NCBI GenBank assembly: GCA_036898135.1
Contig: CM072525.1
Coordinates: forward strand, 21,791,037-21,855,036
Source of the DNA: Oncomelania hupensis
Taxonomy: Eukaryota > Mollusca > Gastropoda > Littorinimorpha > Pomatiopsidae
Length of the DNA stretch: 64,000 bases
Direction: 5' to 3'
In this document: positions 10,289-22,192 of the stretch, piece after piece
Layout: each line of letters opens with the position of its first letter
How positions within the stretch are numbered: the stretch's first letter is position 1
Notes under the pieces: generated by a model
The model's database searches: none
What the model was told of the DNA's origin: nothing
What the model saw: only the letters and a program-made list of their open reading frames with translations
Made by a program: the position numbers and the translations under genes

Positions 10289-13197
10289 CTGCAAGTGGAA
10301 GTCATGATACAGTCAAAACTGAAGAACAGAAAACTTACTGAAACAATGGAAACCTTTTATTTAAAAATTTTAAAAAATAAATAAATAAAACTTAAGTACA
10401 AAAAAAGAAAAGTAACTTTACTTTCTAAAGACTACAAAACTACTTTAACTAGTCTATGAGTATGAATATGGAAACAGCCTGCTTCCTAGCAGATGTTTGC
10501 CAGAAGCTTAAATGCCCATGCAACCCATCACCAACTTCAGACAACTGAACTAAATTATGTACACCCTTGACCTTACTTCTTTAGTTTATACAATTCCTTC
10601 TCCAGATTTTTTGTCAAGCTTCTAAGGATTTTGTGAAACAGCTCAGATTCATTTGCCGAAACACACCTGGAACTGGATAATATGGCTGAACCGAAGCATT
10701 ATTATTTGAAGTAGATAATCCAACTCTAAAGCTCAACAACCAATCCAGTTAGCACAAGCACAACTAATTTAGTCATTTTGAACCCAACAGTTGCCTAGCT
10801 ATTTCCTAACGATGCATTGATCAGATCTGTGCCATTACCTCAATTATTGCTATGAATTATTTACAATTAACTGCATTAATTCACAAAATAATCTCTTGTT
10901 TAAAAACTACAGGTTTGTTAATTCCACATACCTGACTGTAATGAGTAATAATGTCATTTCCATGGAAAAAACCTTGATAAACAATTCCTACTAGTATGAA
11001 GCTATAATTTATTAAGTTCACAATCCTAGTTCAGATGGTAAAAGTGGAGCATTGGTCATATTGTGCGATCCAGCATAATACACGCAGTGAACTGGCTGAA
11101 AGTTTAAACCTTACTATATTTTAAACTGAGGAAAATTATGTACAGTTCAAAACGGTGATTTGAGTAACACAATTCCTTGTAAAATGGACCATACTTTTGT
11201 CAAGATGACCACCATTGCTCTTTGACTTTAGTTTGCAGATAAAAACTGTGTTCAGTGCAGCCATTTCTGTCCCACAATTTTTGAACAATTAAGCCTAATA
11301 CTACATACTTGATGTTATAGCTACACAGAGACATCTTTACAGATCACTGCAATTTCACCAGAGCCACCTTGATCATGTGTGCATCGTTTAGTTTCTTTAT
11401 GCTAAGACAGCAATAGGTTGTTGTCAAAATGATGTCAGGTTCTCAAGATTTTGCTTTGCCTGCGAGTTTCACTAGCTCACTTGACGGCAACACAGCCCAG
11501 GTCCTGTTCTGTGATCTAGCCCAACCCCTGCAATTAATGGATGCTTCTATTGCTAAAGCGCTGATTCCATCTGTATCTTTGCAGGATTAAATCCTACTTT
11601 ACAGAATAATTGTATGCCATGCTGATTCATGTATGTCATAACATTATGAAGTCAGAACTCTCCATGTCACAGAAAAATTGAACAATAAAAGACGGTACAG
11701 TCTACGTTCATGGATTTGGAGAGAAACACATTTTTGCAATCTATAGTTTGCCAGATATTCAACAGCAGATGTGTGTCAAAGATTCATATTGACTACAACC
11801 TGCACAGGTATTCATCCACTAGTTTCAGATCATGTGAGTATGAAACAATATAAAAAAATTAAAAAAACCCAGTATCATTGGATCTGTGGATTGGCTGAAA
11901 GTTTTAACTTTATGTGAAACTGAAAGGTAAAATTTGTGGATCTTTCACATGTGTAGGTTTTCAATTTATTGCCTATATTCTGTCAGTGATGTCAGCAAGC
12001 CATGCCCTCATTAAAATGCAAAGATTAAAGGTCACAAAAGGTGTGGACCATACGGCCCATGGTTTAGTCGAATCAAGCATTCCCAACAACTTACAAGTCA
12101 ACTTCATGCCATGGGGCATGGGTATTTAGATTTTTTTTTTTTAGATTTTAGATTTTAATGCTTTATTTATTGTCCCTTTTATTATATTAAATTACATTAT
12201 CAAGTGTCATGACATCCATTTGAGCGATTTGATTTTGTAGAAGGGGACTCAGCCATTCTAGCCATAAAAAACTGGGATCAATATTCGTTTTGAGAATTAG
12301 AAATTAGTTTGAAGCAAAGCACTGAAAACTTTGTCATCACATCTTCGCTCACATAACAGCATAGCATGGCAATGACTCGCAAAGGGTCGTGTGAAATGAA
12401 AACAAATTAAAATTAAAACCACATGCACTGAATTTGAAACAAGTGACAGATCCCTAATGATTGTAGGATTCAAAATGGTGACTGGAAAAATCAGGATAAA
12501 AATGGCAATTGCACACAAGCAGAGTAGAAACGATTAAAGTGGGAATTGTGCAGTGTTTGTCACTATTTTTTCTTTGAAAAAAAAAAAGTAAAATAATGCC
12601 AATACTAGCACAACATCATAACACAGTATAGCATAGAAAAATACAGCAAGCAAGAATAAAAATCCTTCAGACTAGTTCAGTTCAGCCCTCATTTTATGAC
12701 TTTATTCAAATCACTAGACCTTGACCCATAATTATCGTTTTTGCCAATTTGGTATGATTTATTTTTTAATTTTAAACATGCTTTTATGAGATCTCCAAAA
12801 TTATTAGAGTACTTAGACATTCTAAGCGCTTATTAAATATTTTATTTAGCTGTATTTCAAACGCATTGAGCACAGTAAAATAGCTGAGGTTGGCCAAGGC
12901 TGATGTTTGCCTCTGCTAATCTCTGCAGCTGGTCATTTAAAGATTGCAGACTTTCTTAAAATATTGCATCATGGCATTGCCATCAAACATTCGTCCTATG
13001 TAGTGAAATAAGAAGAGGAGACCACTGTCGTTAGGTGTGATAGAGAGGCCTGCTTAATAAGCTGCTGTGATTTTAAGTGAGAGATATTCAGCGCGCTTCA
13101 GCTACACTCTGTATTCATTGAGTTGATTGTGATCGTGAACCTGCATTCAAGGTCTCAGAAGTTGAACTTCTTCTTATAATTCTAATACTAGTATGTA
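10289..13197. other. Presumed intron, no feature seen
   Basis: AT-rich sequence upstream (minus sense) of exon 9775-10288. No exon with convincing edges, domain or RNA gene was recognised. A missing KMT2C/D exon may lie here, because the candidate exon at 14647-14773 does not join 9775-10288 in phase. Confidence 0.5.
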
Positions 13198-13826
13198 CAG
13201 TGGAACCTCCGGTATCCGTCTCTCTGGTATACGACTCCCTCCGTTATGTGACCTGAAAACTTTTGACGGATTCACTTTCTATAATAAATGACCTCTGGTA
13301 CGCGACAACCTCGTTTATGCGACCAGCGACCGTGTCTTAAGCCCTTTATACAATGTACGACCGTCTTAGGCAATTTAAAAGAGATCTCAGTTAATTTATT
13401 GTCTGTACCTTTAGTTTTTTCTCTCATGAATGTTACTGTTAGTGTACGCCTGCTGTTGTCTGCTATTTCCGGTTCGCAAGAAAGGGACATTACTCGCCTA
13501 CACTGGCTTGTCAAAATGGCGTCGCGCAAGAGGAAAGTTTTGAGTTTGGCAGAAAGAAAGTTTTTCCCTGTTCAAAATGTCTGAAGACACGACTGTTATC
13601 TATTTTTGAAGCTGTGAATAAAAGACAAAGCTAAAAATGAAACACGTTTTACAGTTTTCTTTGTCAGAGAATACATGCTGGTGAGTGTGAAAATTATGAC
13701 TACATACCCCTCCGAGCCTGACCCTCCCCCCCACCCACCCACCCTTTGTTTCCGGTGTAAGACCACCTCTATTATAAGACCGTTTTTTCTCAGATTTTTG
13801 ACGGTCGTATACCGGAGGTTCCACTG
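13198..13826 (+). mobile_element. Tigger/pogo-type nonautonomous DNA transposon
   Basis: The inverted ends are CAGTGGAACCTCCGGTAT on the left and ATACCGGAGGTTCCACTG on the right, flanked by TA on both sides (13196-13197 and 13827-13828), as for Tc1/mariner-superfamily Tigger elements. At 629 bp it is internally deleted. A remnant frame at about 13516 (+) begins MASRKRKVLSLAERK, like the N-terminus of Tigger/jerky/CENP-B transposases, and stops after about 22 codons. Confidence 0.9.
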
Positions 13827-13828
13827 TA

Positions 13829-14646
13829 GTAGTAATACTAACAGTTACTAGTGTTAGAGAAAAAAAAAAAAAAGAAAAAAAAAAGTTGGAACCTGTAGTG
13901 TAAGTTTTAGTATTGTCAGTTAAAACTGATTAAGCTGGGATATTTTACAGTAGTTTAACAGTTTGTGTAAGTTTCAAGTATATAACATCTCATGCATCAT
14001 CTCTCATGCATTTGTATTTAAGTAAACAAAGCATGGAAATTGGCATCAACAATTAATGTAGAAGAAAGATTAATTATTTTAACTAGAAATTAAAGAAGAA
14101 AATTTATTTAACTACACCTGTAACCATGATTATGTAATTAAATTAGTCAAGTTTTGACAACATTCATTTGTTAGCTGATAAAGGAGAAAATGTGGAATGG
14201 TGGAAAGAGGGCAAATGGTTCTCAATCAAGACAAAGACAAGCAATTAGGACTACATGTAGTATGTACATGTATCTCATCACACAGACTGACAGAATGCCC
14301 AATTCCAGATCATCATTGCCATTGGATGATTGAAACTTTATTTAATTACTGTGGGTTTTTTTCAATTGTATCACTCAAAACCCAAAGCAGAAAATAACAT
14401 AGTGTGTTAGGTAGAGGCGTGAGGAGTATACAATTTGGCAGAACAACCCAACGTAACGGCACTCGGTTAGTTTGAAACTAGGCATTGGCTAGGCTAGTTG
14501 CAGAACAAACATGTGCAGAGTCGTTGAAGCCCGAAAGTAGGGCATCAGAAGTTACCTAGAATTTTCGAATTTCCAAACAAAATGTGTTGCCATCCACAAT
14601 CAGAAGAGAATAAAGGCATGCATCTTCAAAGAACATACTTTCTTAC
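13829..14646. other. No gene seen
   Basis: AT-rich noncoding sequence with an A-rich run at about 13860-13885. Nothing recognised on either strand. Confidence 0.4.
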
Positions 14647-14773
14647 CTTCCATTTAGCACAAAACTTTCGATGAAAGTGACCAATGACTGCATCAATGGG
14701 CACTTGAAATCAGAAACTAATCCAAAAATGGCAGCGGTCCCGTAATCCTGCAACCTAGCCGGTGAGAACGAAT
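14647..14773 (-). CDS. Candidate 5' coding exon
   Basis: A 127-bp segment has good splice edges: acceptor GTTTTTTGCAG and donor GGAAG/GTAAGA. One frame is open throughout and reads SFSPARLQDYGTAAIFGLV, followed by SDFKCPLMQSLVTFIESFVL. An in-frame TAA arises if it is spliced to the candidate exon at 14998-15057, so MQSLVTFIESF could be a translation start. It ends in phase 2, which does not join exon 9775-10288 directly. It may belong to the KMT2C/D-like gene with an unseen exon between, or to another gene. Confidence 0.4.
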
Positions 14774-14997
14774 CTGCAAAAAACACATTGAAGCTTCCGA
14801 TTAATATCTACTAAGACTAACTATAATTCTATATCAACATCAGAAGAAGCAATTAAATACAAAACTGCATCATTAGGGGGTTGGGCGGAGCGCGTTGATC
14901 AGAATGTTCGTCATCAATTTCAGATCAGTGATCGAATGTATCGGACTACGAAAGCGAAGAAATACCAGTGAACTAATCAAAACCACACATTACATAC

Positions 14998-15057
14998 CTT
15001 ATAAGATATGATCCAAACGAACACTACTGCTTGACTGAATCAGTAATTCCAAATATC
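14998..15057 (-). other. Candidate noncoding 5' exon and upstream promoter area
   Basis: A 60-bp segment lies between a TTCCTTTTCTGTAG acceptor and a TATAAG/GTATGT donor, with stops in all frames that join the next exon, so it would be 5' UTR. About 80 bp further upstream (15130-15150, minus sense) is AAAATGGCG, a YY1-like element often found at metazoan start sites. Supported only by splice-site quality and order. Confidence 0.35.
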
Positions 15058-16146
15058 CTACAGAAAAGGAAAATACACAAAATTTTGACTATGATACGAT
15101 ATTGAAATACGGATGAACTCCCCTTTCATCCACGCCATTTTCCTGACGCGTAAGATCTCGCACGGGGAAACGAGAAATGTAGTCCCTCAACCAGTGTTAA
15201 AAACAAACCCTTATTTGGGGGAAATGAGCTGATGTATGCGCTAAAAACTTTAAATTAAATCCTGTAATTTAGCTTATTTTGTCAAACCTTAAATAAAAAT
15301 ACATTTATGGGAACGCTATTAGTGGCGTAGTAATTTCACACAAAATGGGGTCAGTGCTTGTTTTATTTCGGTTGTCAGCCTGGGTAGGTTATCACCGAGC
15401 GTTGCGAACGGCTAAAATATACAAAATACCTGTCTAAAATTTAACGTCAATACATAATTATATGCTGTTCTTTTGCTATTGCAAATCGGAACATATCTAG
15501 CAATTATATTCAGCGCTTATTGCCAGCAATTGTTTACTTGTTAATTTCTTCTTTTTTTTTCCCGTTGCATCCTCTCAGATTACCTTTACTAAAAGTAGGT
15601 CATGAAGCAGTTTCCTCCCTTCGATTGGAACCTACTAAACAAAGGTGAAGGTCGTGAAACTAAAAGTGGCATTTGCAAATTTATTTTTCAAAATGATAGC
15701 CGAGCATTCAGAATTCGTTTCTTCCTTCGGAACAGTTGTTAAGTTGATCCTAGATATTAAATTTAATGGATAATGAAGAATAACTATAAGCAGCTCATTT
15801 GTATAACGGATTGTCACGCTGGTTCATTGAGAAGTGATGCATTTTGATAGAACGGGAAGGGCGGGTCCGACCACAGACTAGTAATCCGACGTTGGTAAAG
15901 AGCGGGTGGGTAATACGGACTGGGTTGATGATAGGAGAAGGGTCATCCCTAATGAATTACGTCCCCTTTCTGTTGCATTTGAAAGAATCACACTTAAAAC
16001 TTTGAATAAGTTAATTGCTTGATAGCTTTATTGACATATTGATACTAGATTAGCATGGCTGCATACTCAGCTAGTGTGTTGTTGTATCGTAGTAGCGAGT
16101 ACCTCCTGGCCTGTATCAGAATGTCGAAATTAGTGTAATTGTTTTA
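15058..16146. other. Intergenic, no gene seen
   Basis: AT-rich sequence between the candidate first exons of the minus-strand gene and the RTE LINE fragment. No supported coding region. It may hold the promoter of the minus-strand gene (see the YY1-like site near 15140). Confidence 0.4.
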
Positions 16147-17025
16147 TGTATCACATTTTCTTGGATAGATGGAAAGAGTACTGCTCTGACCTTTACAACC
16201 CCACACCAAACGGAGACCCATCAGTTCTAGCATGTCCCGAGAACAGAGAAGAAGAAGAAATCCTCCCAATTCTCCGAGAAGAAGAAGAAATCCTCCCAAT
16301 TCTCCGAGAAGAAGTTGAGGCAGCAGTGCAATCGCTGAAGAAGGGGAATCAGCGGGAGTGGACAACATACCCGCGGAACTGCTTCAAGCACGAGGAGAAG
16401 CGATGATTGATGCCCTCATCATTGTCTGCAACAAGATATGGCAGAGTGGGGAATGGCCTACACCATGGACCCAGTCGCTTGTCATCACTCTTCAAAAAAA
16501 AAAAAAGGTAACCTTCAGGAGTGTTAAAATTACCGCACCATCAGCCTCATCAGCCATCCCAGCAAGGTCCTCCTGAAAATAATACTCAACAGGTTGAAAC
16601 CCCAAGCTGAACAAATCATAGCTGAAGAACAAGCAGGACTCAGGGCAGGGCGAAGTACAACTGAACAGATTTTTAACCTCAGAATAATATGCGAGAAATA
16701 CCTATAGCACCAACAACATCTAGGCTAATATCATGTGTTCGTAGACTTCAAGAAGGCGTTTGACCGAGTCTGGCACTGTGGGCAACCATGAGAGTGCACA
16801 ACACCAGCCCTAACATTATTGAAGTCATTAAAAACCTGTATGACAAGGCTACCAGTGCAGTCCTCCATAACAGCACCATCGGAAACTGGTTCAGAACAAC
16901 AATCAGTGTGCGTCAGGGATGCCTACTCTCTCCAACATTTTTTAACATCTTCATAGAGCGCATCATATCAGATGTCCTTGCAGATCACGAAGGCACAGCC
17001 AGCACAGGGGGTAGAGCAATCTCCA
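16147..17025 (+). pseudogene. RTE-like LINE reverse transcriptase fragment
   Basis: Broken frames resemble the RTE-type ORF with RWKEYCSDLYN, then NIPAELLQ and PTPWTQSLVITL, followed by thumb-proximal NTSPNIIEVIKNLYDKATSA and VRQGCLLSPTFFNIFIERI. Several frameshifts and stops separate the pieces, including an A-run at 16494-16506 and a TAG after 16700, and a 30-bp segment (ILREEEE) is tandemly duplicated at 16249-16308. It is cut off at 17025 by the LTR starting at 17026, before the FADD catalytic motif. Confidence 0.85.
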
Positions 17026-17626
17026 TGTTACGTTGAAACGCGCACGATAGTTCGTGCGTGGCGCGCGCGATAGATCTGTTCGTTTTATTTTGCAAAGCAT
17101 GCAATAATAGAGTGTATTTACCTTTGATTTGATTTTGCGTCGTTATTAGAAGAAGCTTTGTATAACGTTGATAAGTTTAGTTGCTCGATATTATTTGAGA
17201 ATTTTCTCGAGTCAGTTGTTTAATATCGATCGAAGCATATGGTTAGTTCTAGTGGTAACCACGGAAGCTTCCATTCCAAATAAGGTTGTATGACGTGAGA
17301 CAGTGATGATGAAATTAATTTTGATTGGTTGTGGTGTTTCATGTGGGATATTCTCGTTTGTTCTGGAGTATGTAGAGACTATATAAGTGCCGCACTGTTT
17401 CAAAATAGGAGAGTGTTGGAAGTAAGAAGTTGAGAGTGGAAAAAGCGATTGTATGCAGTGTTGATGTATGCTGAATAAAAGTGGAGAACTTCATACGACG
17501 ACTCCTGCTTTGTTGATGATTGAACGGGTTGCGTGGATAAACGAATCTGAGTTACACCTATCAGGATTTCAAGCATCGGGGCTGAATCAAAATCTGATAG
17601 AGAAAAAACAACATCGAAGTGTAACA
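17026..17626 (+). mobile_element. 5' LTR of a degenerate Ty3/gypsy-like element
   Basis: The 601-bp segment starts TGTTACG and ends GTGTAACA (TGTTAC/GTAACA inverted ends). It contains an AATAAA (17474-17479) near its 3' third. A candidate primer-binding site TGGGGGCCAAGC begins at 17630. The same LTR occurs alone at 8379-8925. The matching 3' LTR is not present. The LTR interrupts the RTE fragment, so it is younger than it. Confidence 0.85.
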
Positions 17627-18134
17627 TTTTGGGGGCCAAGCCTGCGATCTACGCCATAGCCAAGGGTTCAACTGCTACAACAAGCGAGTCAACGTTACGA
17701 GAGGCAGTCATCGAGGATAGTCGCCAACGAGTTGCGTCGGGAGGGGCCAACATACTGGGACTACATTCCCGATAGATTCGGGTTGACTGCAAGGGCGTGT
17801 AGTCGCTGAAGAGTTGCTTCGCGAGCGAACAACAGATGGGGACTACGTGGCTGACGCAAGACTACGTCGATGGACAGTCTCGGAGCTACATCGCCAGTTT
17901 CACAGAGAGCGAAGAGCGGACTTCGCGTTTACTTCAGCACAGGAGCGTGTACATCAACACCAGCGTGGTGCAGCGTCGCATACGACGAGGACAGCGGGGC
18001 CTGCGTCAGCGAAGGCGACTTGTGACAATTTAACATCAGCGCTACTGCAGAAAGCGTGCTGTTCTAGAACAGTCTAGAAAGGTACAGCACAGTCAAGAAT
18101 TTTCCAGAAAAGAACTTTCCAGAAAAGCATCAAG
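17627..18134 (+). other. Leader between LTR and gag
   Basis: This is the region from the primer-binding site to the gag ATG. Short frames are open but stop-laden; nothing recognised. It resembles the untranslated leader of a retrotransposon RNA. Confidence 0.5.
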
Positions 18135-18758
18135 ATGGCTGACTTCTGGCAGAAAGGGATTGAACTGAGTCTAAAAGGCATACAGCTGATGGAGTACGTC
18201 AAGTCCCAAGAGAGAATATTGCGTGAAGAAAGAGAAGAACAGCGACGGCGCGAAGAAAGAGAATTAGAAGAACAGCGTCGCCGAGAAGAAATAGAGTTAG
18301 AACAGAAGCGTCTAGAATCAGAAGAGCGGCGGCAAGAAAAAGAAGAGCAACGTCGTCGAGAAGAAAGAGAAGTAGAAGAACAGCGTCGCTGAGAAGACAG
18401 AGAATCAGAAGAGCAGCGACGCCGAGAAGAAAGAGAGATGGAGAAGAGACGACTTCAGTACCAGCTAGAGTTGGCGCGTATCCAAAACAATCAGCATGCG
18501 CCACAAGTCATCAGCGACCACATGGCTCCAAAATTGCCAGCGTTCGTCGACGGGAAGGACCAGATTGACAGTTATTTGGCGAGATTTGAAAGGTTTGCCG
18601 AAAGCTCTAACTGGCAACCTCAAGACTGGGCAATTCGACTTAGTGCACTTCTGACGGGGCAAGCACTCGAAGTTTACACCAGACTGTCGAACACTGACGC
18701 CCAAAACTACGACGTTTTGAAAGAGGCCCTATTGCAGTGCTACAACTTTACATAGAAG

Positions 18759-20271
18759 CAGGGCCGGACCTGGGGAAAGTCGAAGGGGGGGGTTACAGGT
18801 TCAGCGAAGTGCCGAGCCTTCTAGGGGGGTCCGGGGGCATGCCCCCCCGGAATTTTGTTTTTCAAGGATGCAAAATGGTGCAATCTGGTGCTATCTGAAC
18901 CTTTAAAAAGCCATTTGTGATGGTCTGGGACTTTGAGCTTTTTTAACAGTTGAACTGACAAATTCTGAGGTACAAAAATTATCCTCTGCACCTCCCTTAA
19001 AAAAAAAACAACAACAACAACAACACACACACACACAAACATTTATTTATCAGCAGAGATGTTTTGTATACTATTATTATTCACTACTTTTTGTCGATCG
19101 CTAACGGTATAAAGCTTTACCTTGTAGTTTATGAACATCACCGCCCTGCTTTCACTTTCAGTCTTGCTGCACTAGGTTCTCCGGGATTAGTACCATTTGT
19201 GAATTGTATCTTCTGGCAAAACAGTTCACTGCCTCTTTGAAGTCAATATCAACATCCCTGTGCACTTTCAGTAAAGCAAGTCCATTGAGCCTCTGTTGCC
19301 CCATTGTAGAGCGCAGGTAGTTTTTCAGGTTGCGCAACTGACTGTTTGAACGCTCACACTCGGCAATAGTGACAGGCAGGGTGCAAAGGTTCTTTAGCAT
19401 GATGAACAGGTTGGGATAAAAATCCCCGTCACAATGTTTCAGTGCTTCTGATGCCGTGGATGGGATGATAGCTGTCGCATTCTCAGCAGCACTTCGCCAT
19501 TTGCAAACCCACCATTGGTATTCTGCATCAAGGGTAGCGTTGTCTGGTAGGTCAGACTCCCACAACATTGCCAGTGTCTTCACCCCTTCTGGAACCTGCA
19601 TGAAACCATCCTGGTTGTCTATTAAAGTGCTCTGCACCAGACAGAGACCATCAACTTGCTAGGTCAGCATTTTTGAACCTCGAGTCCAATTCGGTTGACA
19701 GGTGTTCCAAGAAAGGAATGGCAATGCTAATCTTGAAATATTCTTCTGGAGTGGCCGCAGGTTGGTTGTCACGGAGAGTCTGTCGGGATGCTTGACGAGG
19801 AACAATAACATCAGTTGTCAAAGCATTTGCCATTTTGCTGACTTCACCAAACCAGGCAACGAATTATAGTTCATAATTATCAACTTAGCATCTTAATTAA
19901 TATTTCTAAACAGTCGTTTTTGGGGGATTAGGGCAGTATCAAGGTGAAGGTGCTGGAAGAGGCTTGCGGACAGAACAGGAAAATATGGCTGCATTTACTA
20001 ATTTAGGCTTAGGGGTTGGGTTACTTGGTCGTTTCAACGGGAAAACGCTTTGGACGTTTCAACGGATCCCTTGAAATGGATTTCCGTTGAATTGTCTATA
20101 AATAACTATTTGTACCTTGGACCAAAAGTGAATAAAAACTGCAATGTTTTAAAAACAATTTTTAAAAAATTAAACCTCTTTGCATAAAACAAAATAAAAA
20201 TTTTTTTTTTAGTTTGGAGGGGGGGTTCCGGAACCCAGGTAACCCCCCCCCCCCCCCTGGATCCGGCCCTG
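18759..20271 (-). mobile_element. hAT-type DNA transposon, internally deleted
   Basis: The ends are CAGGGCCGG on the left and CCGGCCCTG on the right, the usual form of many hAT termini. The flanks share AGAAG, but an exact 8-bp duplication is not visible. Inside are two minus-strand pieces of a hAT transposase C-terminus; the N-terminal and RNase H-like parts are missing. C-rich and G-rich runs lie next to both ends. It sits inside gag of the LTR element. Confidence 0.85.
19158..19833 (-). pseudogene. hAT transposase C-terminal fragments
   Basis: Two frames on the minus strand (19833-19651, then 19637-19158) cover the end of a hAT transposase. The first has EEYFKISIAIPFLEHLSTEL; the second has FYPNLFIMLKNLCTLPVTIA, then ECERSNSQLRNLKNYLRSTM and RLNGLALLKVH, the hAT dimerisation region seen in ZMYM1-like and THAP/P52rIPK-like proteins. 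A frame break and the missing catalytic region make it nonfunctional. Confidence 0.85.
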
Positions 20272-20649
20272 AGAAGGGCTACCGTAAACGCTTCCGTGAA
20301 TGCCGGCCTAAGTCAGAAGAGACGCCAAAGCAGTTTGTGGAGCGCCTGTCGTCATATCTACACAAGTGGGTGGAATTATCAGGCGAAAGGAAGTCTTACG
20401 ACAGTCTCCATGACCTGATCGTGAAGGAACAATTTCTCAATGCCTGTCACAAGGACCTGGCGACCCACTTAGAATTACAAAAGCTGCAGACGCTTAATGA
20501 TGTGACCGAGGCTGCTGAAAGATATCTCCTCGCTCACGGAAAGACGCTGGGGCCACCCCAGGCGACGAAACATTTTCAGAAGACTGGAAACCATGGGAAC
20601 CAGATCCAGGGAAATCAGACGAGCCAGAGACACACGGACTCCACGCCAC

Positions 20650-20925
20650 CTCCCAGGGAAGGGCATTCAAGAGGCCAACCTGACCGTGAGACCCAGTAAG
20701 TGCATTCTGGGAACTGACAACGTCGACTTTATCGGCCATTCGCTGAAAGAAGGACAAAAGGGGCTTCTACTAGAAAACGTCACCAAGATTCTGAACGCTC
20801 CATGTCCCCAAACAAAGAAGCAGGTGCGATCTTTCCTGGGATTGGCTGGGTATTATAGGAAGTTCGTACCGAACTACTCAGCCATCACAGCACCTTTGTC
20901 GGACCTGGTGCGGAAACAACAATAA
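20650..20925 (+). pseudogene. Reverse transcriptase remnant of the 17-kb LTR element
   Basis: The frame reads NLTVRPSKCILGTDNVDFIG, then KQVRSFLGLAGYYRKFVPNY and SAITAPLSDLV, the RT thumb and connection region of Ty3/gypsy pol. It is fused to the end of gag by an internal deletion that removed protease, most of RT and any zinc knuckle. It stops at 20925; RNase H, integrase and the 3' LTR are absent. Confidence 0.85.
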
Positions 20926-21065
20926 TAAAAACACCACGTCACACTCTCAAACTTGGACAACTTTGGCTTGTTTTATTCTTTGCTCCTTAATGGATGCTGT
21001 ACGGTGCTAGCCATTTTGAGAGAATTTATTATAAATATATAATACACAACCACATATAACCATAC

Positions 21066-21202
21066 CCGTGGTGGTACCGGGTGTTTCTGTATAAATAGTA
21101 TCCCCACTTTCTGGAAATTTATTGCTTTACATTCCCACTGTCGCTATCTTTCTCCTTTGTTCTTTCTCATTCCTACTCTATTCTATCAATCTTCTATACT
21201 AT
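21066..21202 (+). mobile_element. 0.57-kb retroposon, left half (5' part)
   Basis: These 137 bp match the 5' part of the uninterrupted copy at 47908-48474 (opposite orientation), including GTATAAATAGTATCCCC and the closing TTCTATCAATCTTCTATACT. The match stops exactly at the LTR border 21202/21203 and resumes at 35240 after the second LTR. The 14-kb Ty3 element therefore landed inside this retroposon. Confidence 0.85.
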
Positions 21203-22192
21203 TGTAACGCGTCTCTATTATTTGCGTTATCTTGTGAGAGTTCATCTAAACTACTTAATTTTATACTTGTACGGGGAAAGGGCATGACAAACCAAACTAT
21301 AATTTAAGACATACAAAATAAAACCAGTCTCACTGCCGTTCACGAAGGGTTTGCCATGCGCTCAAATAAGTCACAATAGACTATAGCTTATCTTCATTTT
21401 ATCCAATTTTAATAATCTAACTAGTACATTTCATTCAAGACACATAAAATTCACATGCACATAAACTCTAACTAACAATACATAAGATGTTCAAATAAAT
21501 TCATTTCATCTTACCTCATTTTCTTCTCTTTTCCACTCTCCTTTCCTCCTTTGGGAAACCACTAATTCTTGCCCTAAAAATCAATCTTCACTCACTAACT
21601 AACTCACTGACTACTTACCATCTAATTCTGCTCCCACACCAATTTCTAAGCATTGTACACCTACACTTTATACTCTATACATATTCTACAATTACTATAA
21701 ATTCTCTCCTGCTCTTAGTCACATTATAAATTAAAACACTCTAAGGGCTACACCTAGACAAGATGGAGCAAAGTTGTTCTAGGTCTGTCAGAAGCAGGAG
21801 ACCAGAGATAAGAGGGCGAGTCCTTTGTTCGTCGTGGGTTAAATACTACAAGTTTCCCAAGAAGCACCCCTCTTCATAAGGAGATGTCTTAATTCCTACG
21901 TCATTACCACGTGACTGACCAACGCCCTAGTACTTATCACGTGGTCAAGACTAATCATGGTACCGCACACAAAGAATGTCTGAACATGTGTATGCATCAT
22001 TGTCTGTCTATGTAGACTATAAACTTTACCGGCTAATGACTGCTGAGCAGGCGATGTGTATCGCACGTGCCAACGTTATACTAACACTTTGTACACCGGA
22101 GTCACTATTGTAAGCAGGCTAGACTAAGCAATCTTTAATCATCCTTTACCACTATCTCATTCCCTTGTAAAACTTTTTTCTCTAAGGTTATA
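21203..22192 (-). repeat. 3' LTR (element sense) of the 14-kb Ty3 element
   Basis: It begins TGTAACGCG and ends AAGGTTATA on the plus strand. It is near-identical to 34250-35239; differences seen are GAGTTCATC versus GAGTTAATC and CACCCCTC versus CACCCTTC. The terminus is imperfect (TGTAAC/GTTATA). A weak purine-rich tract (AGGCCGGAGGCAA, minus sense) lies just inside, at the expected polypurine position. Confidence 0.95.

Larger units (their letters stand above)
18135..20699 (+). pseudogene. gag of the 17-kb LTR element, split by a hAT element
   Basis: It begins MADFWQKGIELSLKGIQLME and then a Glu/Arg-rich coiled coil (about residues 25-110) that is broken by an in-frame TGA at 18390. The capsid part follows (KLPAFVDGKDQIDSYLARF, then DYVLKEALLQ-like sequence) up to 18755. 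The hAT insertion 18759-20271 breaks it. The rest resumes at 20272 with GYRKRFRECRPKSEETPKQF, then the LNACHKDLATHLELQKLQ helix, resembling SCAN-like gag of some metazoan gypsy elements. The frame ends at 20699, where a deletion joins it to RT. Confidence 0.8.
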
